Source: Dendronalium phyllosphericum CENA369
GTDB lineage: Bacteria; Cyanobacteriota; Cyanobacteriia; Cyanobacteriales; Nostocaceae
Assembly: GCF_016056275.1 (NCBI RefSeq)
Contig: NZ_JAECZA010000159.1
Location: 1 to 42,259 of the forward strand
Reading direction: 5' to 3'
DNA: 42,259 nt
Shown: one piece after another, positions 33,525 through 42,071 of the stretch
Position numbering within the stretch: the stretch's first letter is position 1
How the letters are laid out: each line of letters begins with the position of its first letter
Translations under genes and position numbers: made by a program
Notes under the pieces: generated by a model
Told to the model about the DNA's origin: nothing
Seen by the model: the letters and a program-made list of their open reading frames with translations, nothing else
The model's database searches: none

Positions 33525-33621
33525 ATTGGTAAGCAGGCGATCGCACTTTTTGATGAGTTACATAAAATATTATGGACAAATATTTACAAACGGGGATATC
33601 GCAACAACAATGTGAGGAGTA

Positions 33622-34962
33622 ATGACCTTAAGAACTAACAATCCTGATAACTTAACTACGCTAAAAACAAGCAATATGCAAACAGTGATGGTAAGTAATC
33701 GATTTATCTTAGGCATAATTGCCTTTAGTGTGAGTTTTGGTCTTACTCTCGTTCCTAACTGGGATTTTAATCGCTCCTTTCTCACAGGTGTCGTGACTGT
33801 AATTGCTACCTATACAGCAGCATTTTTTGTAGACAAACGACGTAGAAATTATGAAATGCTAGTTTTAAGTTCGCTCCGCAAGCGAATTAAGGAAATGGAA
33901 GGGTTAAAGTCTCGTATTGTTAAAGAAATTAACCAAATAGAAGACCAGCGCAATTTATTGTACGCAGAGTCCAAGCAACTACAAAATCAGATATTAGAAT
34001 GCCGCAATCAAAGAGATAGTCTTCATAGAGAGTTAGGAAATTTTGCTAGTCAGAAAAAGCAATTAGAAGTTGAATCTATCAACCTAAAAGCTGAAGTACG
34101 TACTCTAGAAAATCAAAAATCCGAACTGAATAACTCATTTTCTAACTTAAACGTAGAAAAACGTCGCTTAGAATTGCATTATAATGCTTCCCGTTCAGAA
34201 ATTACTCAGTTACAAAATCAAATTTGCGGACTCCGGCAAGAAAAACAAGAACTAGAAAGTAATTTAACTTTATTAGGCAGACTCAAACCCCAACTTGAAG
34301 AAAAACTGTACGAACTGCGAATGACACTTCAAAATTTGGAAACTGAGCTTAATCAACAAAATCAATTACTCACTGCTACAAAAATTGAAAATAGTAATAC
34401 AGCGGCTAGTCTAAATTCTTTAAATAGCCAACTAGGAGAACAAAAAATTCAGTTACAGCAGTTACAAGGGGAAGTCTCATTATTACAAGAAGAACGCGAC
34501 TTGTTGCAAAATCAAGTTTGGGACTTACTGCAACAAACAGAAATACTCAATCAAGAAACTTTACTTGAAACTACTTTAGCAGATGAAGTTGAGTTGTTTC
34601 CTTTTGCGGAATTAGTTGAACCCATAACTTCAATAGATACTACAGTCGATAAATCTGAAAACTTACCCGAAGAATGGGCTAACTTTCTCGAAAAACTACC
34701 AGGACATGAAATCCAGGTATTAAAAGCAGTAGTCGCGCAAGATAATACCAATGCAGTCATTAAACAAATTGCTGAGGCACATATTACAATGCCGAATCTA
34801 TTAATTGACTCAATCAACGAATGTGCCAGCGATACTATTGGTGAATTAATAATTGAGCCGAGTGTAGAAGTTCCAAAAGTTTATCAAGAGCACATAATCA
34901 ATGTCAAAAAAATGCTTGATATGTATGAAGACTTAATGGCTAGATATGCCTCATCCAATTAA
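33622..34962 (+). CDS. Membrane-anchored coiled-coil protein with C-terminal TerB-C domain
   Basis: A 446-residue protein behind a strong ribosome site (gaggag). Two hydrophobic segments (about 27-45 and 50-70, RFILGIIAFSVSFGLTLVPN, FLTGVVTVIATYTAAFFVD) anchor it. Residues about 75-305 are a continuous coiled coil rich in Q, L and E (ESKQLQNQILECRNQRDSLH, QLQGEVSLLQEERDLLQNQV). The tail (about 350-446) has LPEEWANFLEKLPGHEIQVL and PNLLIDSINECASDTIGELI, the TerB-C pattern ending in I-N-E-x-A. TerB-C proteins are linked to tellurite-resistance-like stress and DNA-processing systems. A BrxD-like ATPase gene follows after 92 bp, a recurring pair. Confidence 0.78.
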   Translation: MTLRTNNPDNLTTLKTSNMQTVMVSNRFILGIIAFSVSFGLTLVPNWDFNRSFLTGVVTVIATYTAAFFVDKRRRNYEMLVLSSLRKRIKEMEGLKSRIVKEINQIEDQRNLLYAESKQLQNQILECRNQRDSLHRELGNFASQKKQLEVESINLKAEVRTLENQKSELNNSFSNLNVEKRRLELHYNASRSEITQLQNQICGLRQEKQELESNLTLLGRLKPQLEEKLYELRMTLQNLETELNQQNQLLTATKIENSNTAASLNSLNSQLGEQKIQLQQLQGEVSLLQEERDLLQNQVWDLLQQTEILNQETLLETTLADEVELFPFAELVEPITSIDTTVDKSENLPEEWANFLEKLPGHEIQVLKAVVAQDNTNAVIKQIAEAHITMPNLLIDSINECASDTIGELIIEPSVEVPKVYQEHIINVKKMLDMYEDLMARYASSN

Positions 34963-35054
34963 ATTATGATGATAAATTGTAAAATTATTAATAATTAGGC
35001 ATATTACTAACTAGTTGTCTGCCTCTGCATTGAAAATTCGGTTAAGTGAATTAC

Positions 35055-36383
35055 ATGGCAAAGCTCAAAATCTCGAAAAAAATTTCCACTGCTTTAATCA
35101 ATTCCCTAAGCGCAGGAGTAGTACCCAGAGTCGGAGTAGAACATATAGCAGTTGGTCGGGAACAAGAACTTAAAAGCCTATCACAAAATCTTGATGACAT
35201 TGCAGAAGGTGTAGCCGCATTTCGGTTTATAATTGGTAACTATGGTTCGGGTAAAAGCTTCATACTACAAATGATTCGCAACCGCGCTATGGAGGAAGGT
35301 TTTGTAGTAGCTGATGCTGATTTATCTTCCGAACGCCGACTTGCAGGAAGCAATCATGAAGGTTTAGCAACCTATCGAGAATTAATGAGCCATCTGGCTA
35401 CAAAAACTCGTCCTGATGGTGGCGCTTTAGTTTCAATTTTAGAGGGGTGGATTAATAAAATCCAACAAGAAGTAGTAAAAGAATCTAGCCTGCGTCCGAA
35501 TGACGATGGTTTTGATGACCAAGTTGAAGCAAAAATTAGAGAAGTAGTTCAATATATTGAAGACTTAGTTCATGGTTTTGATTTTGGCAATGTGATTATT
35601 GCTTATTGGCGCGGTTATCGTTTAGATGATGATGAATTAAAGAATGCGGCAATGCGTTGGCTACGGGGTGAATTTGCTACTAAAACTGAAGCCAGAACAG
35701 CTTTAGGAGTGCGTGTCATTATTGATGATGATAGTTGGTACGATTACATCAAGTTAATAGCTAAATTTGTAGCTGAGATTGGTTATAAGGGACTATTAAT
35801 TTTAGTTGATGAAGCTATTAATTTGTACCAAATAACTCCTACAGTCACTCGTGAGAAAAATTATCACAGACTTTTAGCAATGTTTAACGATACGATGCAA
35901 TGCAAAGCAGAGCATCTTGGCATTTTTATCGGCGGTACAACTAAATTTTTAGAAGACCCAAATCGAGGACTTTTTGCAGACCAAGCTTGGCGAAGACGTA
36001 CAAAAGAAAGCCGTTTTGTCACCCAAGCTGGCGTGCAAGAGTATATGGGGCCAGTAATTCGGCTTAACCCGTTGAGTGAAGCAGAAATTTTGACGCTTTT
36101 ACAACGCTTAACTGAGATTCATGGGCTGAATTTTGGTTATGAAAAGATTTTGACAAATCGTGAGTTACAAGATTTTGTCAAAGAAATTGTGAATCGTTTG
36201 GGTGCTGAAGCGTTGCTAACACCTGGAGAAATCGTCCGCGATTTTATTAGTGTGCTGAATATTCTCTATCAAAATCCAGGGCTGGCATTTAGCGAACTAA
36301 TTCATGACTCTAAATTTAAACCTACTACAGCAGGTAAAGATGCAGGCATCGATGAAGATAATGCAGCTGAATTTACCTTGTAA
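35055..36383 (+). CDS. BrxD-like ATPase (DUF2791, BREX system ATP-binding family)
   Basis: The ATG at 35055 is preferred over a GTG at 35046; 442 residues. It has KKISTALINSLSAGVVPRVG and VGREQELKSL, Walker A IIGNYGSGKSFILQ (60-71), HEGLATYRELMSHL, Walker B GYKGLLILVDEAINLY (about 247-262), IFIGGTTKFLEDPNRGLFAD and a C-terminal TPGEIVRDFISVLNILYQNP. These are the marks of the DUF2791 ATPases, known as BrxC/BrxD in BREX phage defence and in TerB-C-linked operons. The partner helicase normally found with this family is absent: the next 170 bp are repeats and then a gene remnant. Intact and probably ATP-binding. Confidence 0.85.
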   Translation: MAKLKISKKISTALINSLSAGVVPRVGVEHIAVGREQELKSLSQNLDDIAEGVAAFRFIIGNYGSGKSFILQMIRNRAMEEGFVVADADLSSERRLAGSNHEGLATYRELMSHLATKTRPDGGALVSILEGWINKIQQEVVKESSLRPNDDGFDDQVEAKIREVVQYIEDLVHGFDFGNVIIAYWRGYRLDDDELKNAAMRWLRGEFATKTEARTALGVRVIIDDDSWYDYIKLIAKFVAEIGYKGLLILVDEAINLYQITPTVTREKNYHRLLAMFNDTMQCKAEHLGIFIGGTTKFLEDPNRGLFADQAWRRRTKESRFVTQAGVQEYMGPVIRLNPLSEAEILTLLQRLTEIHGLNFGYEKILTNRELQDFVKEIVNRLGAEALLTPGEIVRDFISVLNILYQNPGLAFSELIHDSKFKPTTAGKDAGIDEDNAAEFTL

Positions 36384-36385
36384 GT

Positions 36386-36430
36386 AGAAGGCAGAAGGCA
36401 GAAGGCAGTCCCGATGAAAAAATTTTCATC
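36386..36430 (+). terminator. STRR (gaaggca x3) followed by hairpin
   Basis: Three gaaggca heptamers right after the stop are followed by gatgaaaa / ttttcatc (36413-36430), an 8-bp perfect inverted repeat with a 2-nt centre. It could end transcription of the TerB-C/ATPase operon, though the hairpin loop is too tight to form fully. Confidence 0.4.
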
Positions 36431-36556
36431 ACCATGCATGAAAAAGGAATATTCCCTACACCCTCTTCGTGACAAGATTACTGTAATTCTATTTTGCAAT
36501 TTAGATAAAATTTCCCGACCGGATGCGATCGCTAAACAGATTGCTGGATATTTCTG

Positions 36557-36769
36557 TTGATCTGTAAGCGTGTTAGAACTGCAACCGCCGCTAGAAATAG
36601 ATTCAGGACTTACGCACAGGTAATTGCGTCTGTTGGTAAAATGTTTGCTGCCACAGTCACCATGATGTTGGTCGAGGAAGGAGTAATTTCGTTAGAGGAA
36701 GCGATCGCAGATTGCACTTTAGTAGTTATAACCAGCTCAACTTTTGCAAAAATAATTACAACTAAGTAA
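36557..36769 (+). pseudogene. Remnant of a beta-lactamase-family serine hydrolase
   Basis: The middle of this 70-codon frame (YAQVIASVGKMFAATVTMML, VEEGVISLEEAI) aligns with the active-site helix of class C-type serine hydrolases (IGSVTKxFTAxxxxxLVEEGKLSLDDPI), including the S-x-x-K motif (SVGK). The parts before and after are unrelated, and the tyrosine and KTG motifs are missing. It is a short relic, not a functional enzyme. Confidence 0.65.
36574..36604 (+). repeat. First copy of a duplicated coding-like segment (LELQPPLE-I-DS)
   Basis: 31 bp match 37473-37503 at 26 positions. Read in the frame LELQPPLE, four of the five differences are synonymous, so both descend from a coding segment. 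The two copies flank the serine hydrolase relic and the methyltransferase gene. Confidence 0.55.
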
Positions 36770-36789
36770 TTCTATTGTTTAGGAAGTGT

Positions 36790-37437
36790 ATGCAACTAGC
36801 TAAGATAATTGAGACCTACGATCGGGGAGCAGCGGATTATGAATCGATTATGCTGCGTTACTGGAATATCGATCGCAAACCGCTGATTGCTTCCTTGCAG
36901 CTTCAGCCAGGACAAATTGTACTGGATGCTGCTGCCGGAACAGGTCTTAATTTTCCAGCCTATCCTGAAGGAGTCCATGTTGTAGGTATCGATCTTTCAG
37001 AGAAAATGCTGGATGAAGCCCGTAAAAAGCATGTGTCCGCAGACATTACTCTTAAAGTGACGGATCTGGAAAACCTTGATTTTCCTGATAATAGCTTTGA
37101 TGCAGCAGTGTCGGGCTTTACCCTTTGTGTTGTTGCCAACCCAGTCCGCGCCCTTGAGGAAATTTTACGGGTTACTAAACCTGGTGCATTAATCGCCATT
37201 CTCGATTACTGCAAATCACGAAACCCAGAGGTTTACAAGTGGCAGGAGTTAATATATGATGCCGCTATAGAATTAGGCTTCCCAACCGGCAAGATTAAGT
37301 GGAATGCATTGATGGATTACGACGAATTAATCTATAACAGTAAGCTGGCGATTGAGGTGCTTGTGGACGAACGGATAGAAAATCCAAACCCATTCTCATG
37401 TGGTTGTCAATTACTGCTAAGAAACTCCAAAAGTTAA
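36790..37437 (+). CDS. Class I SAM-dependent methyltransferase
   Basis: The ATG at 36790 has aggaag just upstream; a TTG at 36775 is less likely. The 215-residue Rossmann-fold enzyme has motif I VLDAAAGTGLNFPAYPEGV (about 44-62), the acidic end of strand 2 (VVGIDLSEKML), VTDLENLDFPDNSFDAAVS (about 90-108) and ILRVTKPGALIAILDY. The layout is that of UbiE/arsM-like small-molecule methyltransferases. The substrate is unknown; the C-terminal EVLVDERIENPNPFSCGCQL with a C-x-C is unusual. It stands between two copies of a short duplicated segment, which suggests local rearrangement. No operon partner. Confidence 0.85.
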   Translation: MQLAKIIETYDRGAADYESIMLRYWNIDRKPLIASLQLQPGQIVLDAAAGTGLNFPAYPEGVHVVGIDLSEKMLDEARKKHVSADITLKVTDLENLDFPDNSFDAAVSGFTLCVVANPVRALEEILRVTKPGALIAILDYCKSRNPEVYKWQELIYDAAIELGFPTGKIKWNALMDYDELIYNSKLAIEVLVDERIENPNPFSCGCQLLLRNSKS

Positions 37438-37472
37438 AAGTAATGCGATCGCTCGTTCATCTCTCAGTAAAC

Positions 37473-37503
37473 TGGAACTTCAGCCGCCACTAGAAACAGA
37501 TTC
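37473..37503 (+). repeat. Second copy of the duplicated coding-like segment (LELQPPLE-T-DS)
   Basis: See the copy at 36574. Here the frame ends in a stop (TCC TAA) right after DS, so this copy keeps the C-terminus of whatever gene it came from. A HIP1 site lies about 25 bp upstream, as at the other copy. Confidence 0.5.
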
Positions 37504-37507
37504 CTAA

Positions 37508-38413
37508 TTACGAAAACTCGTTGATAAATGGTGCGATCGCTGTTACAAATTCAGTAGTTGATTCGTAGGGTAAAACATTTCGCCCTGGTAATTTAATTCC
37601 ACGACCTTGAGGCAAATAGGCAAGGTAATCAGCCAAGCGTTCATCGGGTGTTTCTTGTTTGCCTTCTTGGCTGATACTCGATGCTGTTTCTCCTACAACT
37701 ACCAGTGTTGGCTGTTTGATAGAGGCAATCAAACTACTATAATCCTGTCGCCAAAACCCAGATAAAAAAGAAAACACTGCATAGCGATTGGCGATATTTT
37801 CTGCACCTTTTACCAAAGTATTTAACCATTCTGCATCGACAGTATTTTCTGAGGCAAAGAGTTGACGAGTTGAGAAAGACCGCAAAAAATTGGGGGTGCG
37901 TGCATAGCGATAAAAAGCATTACCAAAAGGCGAATCTAAAAGATTCCAAAGAAATTTTTGCTGCAATTTCGGTGCTTTTTTAGTAATTACAGCCCAAGCT
38001 GGCGGCCCAGCTAGTATTAATCCGGTAATTAAATTCGCTTCTTTTTGGACTAACTCCAATGCAACTGGTAATAAAGCACCTTGTACTACTGCGATCGCAG
38101 GTTTCTTTATTACTGTTTGTAAAAAGTAATGCAACTGGTTTGCCCAATCCTTGGGATTATAAGCTACATGGGGCATATCGCTTTCACCGCATCCCAGCAA
38201 ATCCGGATTGTAAATTGGATTGCGATAACCTTTTGTATGCCATTCCCCGCAAAAGCGCTGCCAAAATTGCCGCGATAAACCCACACCAATTGGATGAATT
38301 AAAAGTAAAGGAACTTCAGATATGGAATTATTTGGTTGGGATATTTCATAAGCACAGCGGTAATTCTGCCAAGTGTAAAACTGAGTAGGAGATGCTGTAT
38401 GAGATGTTTGCAT
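37508..38413 (-). CDS. Alpha/beta hydrolase-fold protein with altered catalytic residues
   Basis: The ATG at 38413 (MQTSHTASPT) is chosen; upstream TTG is less likely. The 301-residue protein has the fold marks: VPLLLIHPIGVGLSRQFWQR (oxyanion region), PDLLGCGESDMP, the strand before the nucleophile AIAVVQGALLPVALELV (107-123), and LVVVGETASS. The usual G-x-S-x-G elbow is replaced by V-Q-G-A-L, so glycine 112 stands at the serine position, and the late histidine position reads GRNVLPYES. The protein may not be a Ser hydrolase at all. It is followed on the same strand, upstream, by an SDR gene 22 bp away, so the two are probably co-transcribed. Confidence 0.85.
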   Translation of the reverse strand: MQTSHTASPTQFYTWQNYRCAYEISQPNNSISEVPLLLIHPIGVGLSRQFWQRFCGEWHTKGYRNPIYNPDLLGCGESDMPHVAYNPKDWANQLHYFLQTVIKKPAIAVVQGALLPVALELVQKEANLITGLILAGPPAWAVITKKAPKLQQKFLWNLLDSPFGNAFYRYARTPNFLRSFSTRQLFASENTVDAEWLNTLVKGAENIANRYAVFSFLSGFWRQDYSSLIASIKQPTLVVVGETASSISQEGKQETPDERLADYLAYLPQGRGIKLPGRNVLPYESTTEFVTAIAPFINEFS

Positions 38414-38434
38414 ATTCCAAATTATCAATAACTG

Positions 38435-39259
38435 CTAAAAAAGGATTTGTGGATGAATTAACTTGTAGCCAGCATCTTTTATCTTTTGATTTGATACTTT
38501 GGCATTATATGGACGGTGATTTTTAATAGAGCTATCCCAGGAAACTTTAGGTAAATTATGTTTTTCAAACAACGTGTTAAGTAATTCTTTATTGGAAAGA
38601 TGGGCATCATCCACTAAATTATAAATTCCTTGCAAGTGGTGTTGCCGAACAAAGTCTATAGCCCCAACAATATCATCTAAATGAATCCAATTCGTGATAT
38701 CTTCACCATTACCAGGACGAGTTGTACCAGGAGCTGCACCAAATATTTTCACTAATTCCCGATTCGGGCCGTAAATTCCACCCAATCTTAAAATACAAAC
38801 GCGGAGATTTTTACTAGATGCTGTTAGTAAAACTTCCTCGGTTGCTTTGAGAATTTCTCCATTAGCATAGCCAGGTACAACTGGCATTGTTTCATCTACC
38901 CATGCACCATCTTGGTCGCCATAAACTGAATAACTACCTGTGTATATTATTTGTTTAACACTGGGTACATCCTGTAAAACTTTAACTACATTTTTAGCAG
39001 TATCTAGATATGTTTCTTGATAAAATTTGCGTTCTTTAGGAGCAACGCTCAACAGTACAGTGTCTTTATTTTGCAATACAGATTTAAGTTTTTCTGGGTC
39101 ATTTCCTTGGACTACTACAACTTTTTGGGCTACTGCTTCTAGCATAAGGACACGCTCAGGAGTAGTTGTAGTAGCAGTAACTAAAAAAGTCATTTTTTGC
39201 TGCCAATATTGAGCAACAGCATAACCAACGTAGCCACAACCTATGATTGCAATGTTCAT
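38435..39259 (-). CDS. NAD(P)-dependent epimerase/dehydratase-like (extended SDR) protein
   Basis: A 274-residue protein with a Rossmann fold: MNIAIIGCGYVGYAVAQYW (nucleotide-binding GCGYVG at 7-12), VLLSVAPKERKFYQETYLDT, the IIYTGSYSVYGDQDGAWVDE strand-loop, RVCILRLGGIYGPNRELV, and TNWIHLDDIVGAIDFVRQHH. These are extended SDR/YeeZ-like marks. The classical YxxxK pair is not clear (GYANGEILK), so the exact reaction is unknown. It is upstream of the altered alpha/beta hydrolase on the same strand with a 22-bp gap, suggesting one operon. Downstream of the kinase gene in the same direction. Confidence 0.85.
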   Translation of the reverse strand: MNIAIIGCGYVGYAVAQYWQQKMTFLVTATTTTPERVLMLEAVAQKVVVVQGNDPEKLKSVLQNKDTVLLSVAPKERKFYQETYLDTAKNVVKVLQDVPSVKQIIYTGSYSVYGDQDGAWVDETMPVVPGYANGEILKATEEVLLTASSKNLRVCILRLGGIYGPNRELVKIFGAAPGTTRPGNGEDITNWIHLDDIVGAIDFVRQHHLQGIYNLVDDAHLSNKELLNTLFEKHNLPKVSWDSSIKNHRPYNAKVSNQKIKDAGYKLIHPQILF

Positions 39260-39336
39260 GAGAATTGAGATACACAGTCCAAAGTCAATGGTACAAGAGT
39301 TTTTGACTCATAACTCATGATTGATATAGATTTTGG

Positions 39337-41151
39337 TCAAGAGATCCTACAAGCTAGTATAGGATATGGAGCGGATGTGTCACTCACAGAGTATTCGATG
39401 GGTAAAGCGATCGCAAATGTAGTACCTTCACCAAGCTCAGATTCGCAGGTTAATTTACCATGATGTTTTTCTACCACAATTTGATAGCTAATCGATAAAC
39501 CTAAACCAGTGCCTACACCCACAGGTTTAGTAGTAAAGAAAGTTTCAAATATTTTTGCCTGATATTCTGGAGAGATACCAGAGCCGTTATCGGTAATTTT
39601 TATTTCTACCCAATTTTCTGCTAAACGTTGTGTAGTAATAATAATTTTTTTAGCTTCTGGTGTTTCGCCTTGTTCTTCTAAAGCATCTATGGCATTGCTT
39701 AAAATATTCATGAATACTTGATAAAGCGAACCGGCATAACCTTCTATATTCGGCAATTCATTATAGTATTTAACAATATTAATATCTTTTTTAATCCGGT
39801 TATTAAGAATGAGCAAAGTACTATCAATACAGTCATGAATATCTACTAGATGAACTTCGCTTTCATCTAAACGAGAAAAGTTTTTCAAACTCAAAACAAT
39901 GTCTTTCGCGCGGGTAGCCCCTAATTCAATAGATTGTAATACTTTGGGTAAATCTTCTCGCAAAAATTCTAAGTCGATTTCCTCAGCTAAAGCCAGAAGA
40001 TCGTCATCTTTAACTTTTTCTTGGTAAGCATCAATTAAGGTTAAGAGATCCTGGAAATAAATGCTGGTATGTTGGAGATTGCCGTAGATAAAATTGATTG
40101 GATTGTTGATTTCATGTGCTACCCCTGCAAGCATCTGTCCGAGGCTGGACATTTTCTCACTTTGAATCAACTGCTGAGATGCTTCAGCTTTTTGCTCTGC
40201 TAGCAAGGTATTTACCCGTTGAATCAGTTGATTGAGAGAAGTTGCAAGCACACCTACTTCATCAGTTGTGGTTACAGGTACTTGCAAATCGAAGTTAGAT
40301 TCCTGGGTGACTTTTTGGGCAATATTAGTTAAAACTCGTAGTGGATGAGCGATCGCTACACTAGTGTAACTTGCCAACAAGCAAGCGATCGCTACTGACA
40401 AGAGCATACTGCCCAGAATAATCCTTTCTCGCAATTTCTCTGCATTTAATAAAGCAGTCTCTGCTTTTTCTAAATCTTTGTAAGAAGAATTAACTACTTC
40501 TTCTAGAGCGTCTGAAGCTTGATGCAACCTAATATATGTAGAACTGTTCGTAAAATCTAACAATTGTTTTTGGAATGCGGAAATAGTCTTTGGTTGAAAA
40601 TTAGAGAAGTTAATTTGCTTTAGTAATGCCGTTATCTGCTGCGTGTATACTTCTGGTACACCTGGATAGCTTTTAATAAACTGAGGTAAGTTTTTAGTGT
40701 GATTGTTGCGATCGTAATCTTTACCACTTGTATAAGCCTTGACTTCAGACCATATTTGGTTAAGTTCAGTGGTATGTTCCAGTAGATGGAAATACTCTTG
40801 CTGTAACAATTTTTTATCACTTAATAAAATCAGCTTATGTTGATGCGCTTGTACTTGGAGTAAAGTTGTTTCTAGAGTATTAACTAGCTGAATTTTTTTT
40901 AATTCTTGTTGTTTTTGTATAAACGCTTGTTGCTGGTAGTAATCTCCCACCACAAATCCAGTTGCTGTTCCTACTACCGCAACACCCAAAGCTAACCCAT
41001 ACCCCCAAGCAATCTTTTTACTGATACTGAGACTATTAACCAGTCGAGTAATCCAATCTTGATGGTTTAATTGTGCTTGCGACACAGGCTTATTTGCCAA
41101 TAATTCAGCCTGTATGTCGTTTAAAGCAGCCTGAGTTTTAGTAGATTGCAT
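39337..41151 (-). CDS. Membrane sensor histidine kinase (HAMP, HisKA, HATPase)
   Basis: The start is ATG 41151 (MQSTKTQAALNDIQAELL), with aggaca upstream; the longer frame runs into GC-rich repeat DNA. 604 residues: transmembrane segment 1 at about 50-70, an extracytoplasmic helical sensor region (75-240), segment 2 at about 244-268, HAMP (269-322), the H-box SLGQMLAGVAHEINNPINFI with phosphoacceptor His346, N-box NILSNAIDAL (482-491), G1 DNGSGI (521-526), FETFFTTKPVG and G2 GTGLGLSIS. The HEINNP H-box is typical of this cyanobacterial subgroup. No response regulator is adjacent, so it is an orphan kinase. Confidence 0.92.
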   Translation of the reverse strand: MQSTKTQAALNDIQAELLANKPVSQAQLNHQDWITRLVNSLSISKKIAWGYGLALGVAVVGTATGFVVGDYYQQQAFIQKQQELKKIQLVNTLETTLLQVQAHQHKLILLSDKKLLQQEYFHLLEHTTELNQIWSEVKAYTSGKDYDRNNHTKNLPQFIKSYPGVPEVYTQQITALLKQINFSNFQPKTISAFQKQLLDFTNSSTYIRLHQASDALEEVVNSSYKDLEKAETALLNAEKLRERIILGSMLLSVAIACLLASYTSVAIAHPLRVLTNIAQKVTQESNFDLQVPVTTTDEVGVLATSLNQLIQRVNTLLAEQKAEASQQLIQSEKMSSLGQMLAGVAHEINNPINFIYGNLQHTSIYFQDLLTLIDAYQEKVKDDDLLALAEEIDLEFLREDLPKVLQSIELGATRAKDIVLSLKNFSRLDESEVHLVDIHDCIDSTLLILNNRIKKDINIVKYYNELPNIEGYAGSLYQVFMNILSNAIDALEEQGETPEAKKIIITTQRLAENWVEIKITDNGSGISPEYQAKIFETFFTTKPVGVGTGLGLSISYQIVVEKHHGKLTCESELGEGTTFAIALPIEYSVSDTSAPYPILACRIS

Positions 41152-41656
41152 ATATGTCCTGTTATGTCCACACAGAAGCTTCAGCCTAACAACTAATATC
41201 ATTTTGGAGCCACTACATTGCGGAGGTTGTCGAGCCAGCGCTGTGCGGTGAATCAGAACTCTTGGTAAGGTTTTCCTCCAAGCGAACTTCAAAGAGTTAC
41301 CCCTTGCGGAAACCCTCTTCTCCTGGGGAAACGCTAACGCGAACTCGCAGGGTAGCAAGTGGCGTGATTGTGCAATATTTACTAGATCGGCTTTTCAGCT
41401 TTCTATCTGTCGCTATCAATTTTCAAATTGGTATAATATTAAATTATTTAGAATTAAACCCGCCTGATTGACAGGAGCATTTTAGAAATTTTCATAACTG
41501 AAATATTTCCCACTCCGGTAGTTGCAACAAAAATCTACATTGCTATATTCTGCGCGATAAACAGGACTTTGGAATTAGTTAAAATACGTAAGTCCAAAGA
41601 CATAGAGAAATTTAGCCATAGCAATTTTTAGATAAATAAACTACATCTAAATTCTG
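41152..41656. other. Intergenic region, 505 bp, upstream of the kinase
   Basis: The first 230 bp are GC-rich dispersed repeat (gcgctgtgcggtgaatc, gggaaacgctaacgcgaactcgc). The rest is AT-rich and holds the probable promoter. ORFs across it follow the repeat. No gene supported. Confidence 0.55.
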
Positions 41657-41968
41657 AGAGGATGTTTGAAAAGTCTCTAATGATGCATCAAATAGTTTTA
41701 GCTCCCCTATTATGCACGCCACATGCTACCCTGCGGGAAGCCGCAGAAGCGTCTACAAGTCGGGCATTGCCGATGACACTTGCTACAACGGGGAGGCAGC
41801 CGTGTGGGCGGGTTTCCCGACTTGAACGGACTGCCGTGGGAACCCCCGCAACGCAGTGGCTCCCCTTAAAAAGGGGGACATTTGATTCTAATTCCCCCTT
41901 TTTTAAGGGGGCTAGGGGGAATCAATAAATGTCTAAAATCACAGCTAACCACTTTTCAAACAACCTCT
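41657..41968. mobile_element. 312-bp MITE-like element with 18-bp terminal inverted repeats
   Basis: The left end agaggatgtttgaaaagt (41657-41674) and right end acttttcaaacaacctct (41951-41968) are inverted repeats with one mismatch. No transposase is inside. The interior has a GC-rich dispersed core (gcgggtttcccg, cgcagtggctcccc) and a second palindrome ccccttaaaaaggggg (41863-41878) with a related segment at 41896. No clear target-site duplication was found. It lies 104 bp from the end of an IS5-type transposase, a possible source of transposition in trans. Confidence 0.65.
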
Positions 41969-42071
41969 TATAGTGAGATTTAAATCAATAGCCAGAAAGC
42001 AAAAGAAATAATCTTGCTTTGAATTTTTACTTTTTAGTAGCGTATTAAGAGATTATTTATAAAGTAAATCT

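Noticed and set aside
41152-41358. N-terminal extension of the histidine kinase (69 residues)
   Set aside because: It is encoded by GC-rich repeat DNA and has no ribosome site; the ATG at 41151 has one and is followed by a normal kinase N-terminus.
41662-41928. 88-residue plus ORF within the MITE-like element
   Set aside because: It is composed of the element's own end and GC-rich core, with no protein-like conservation expected.
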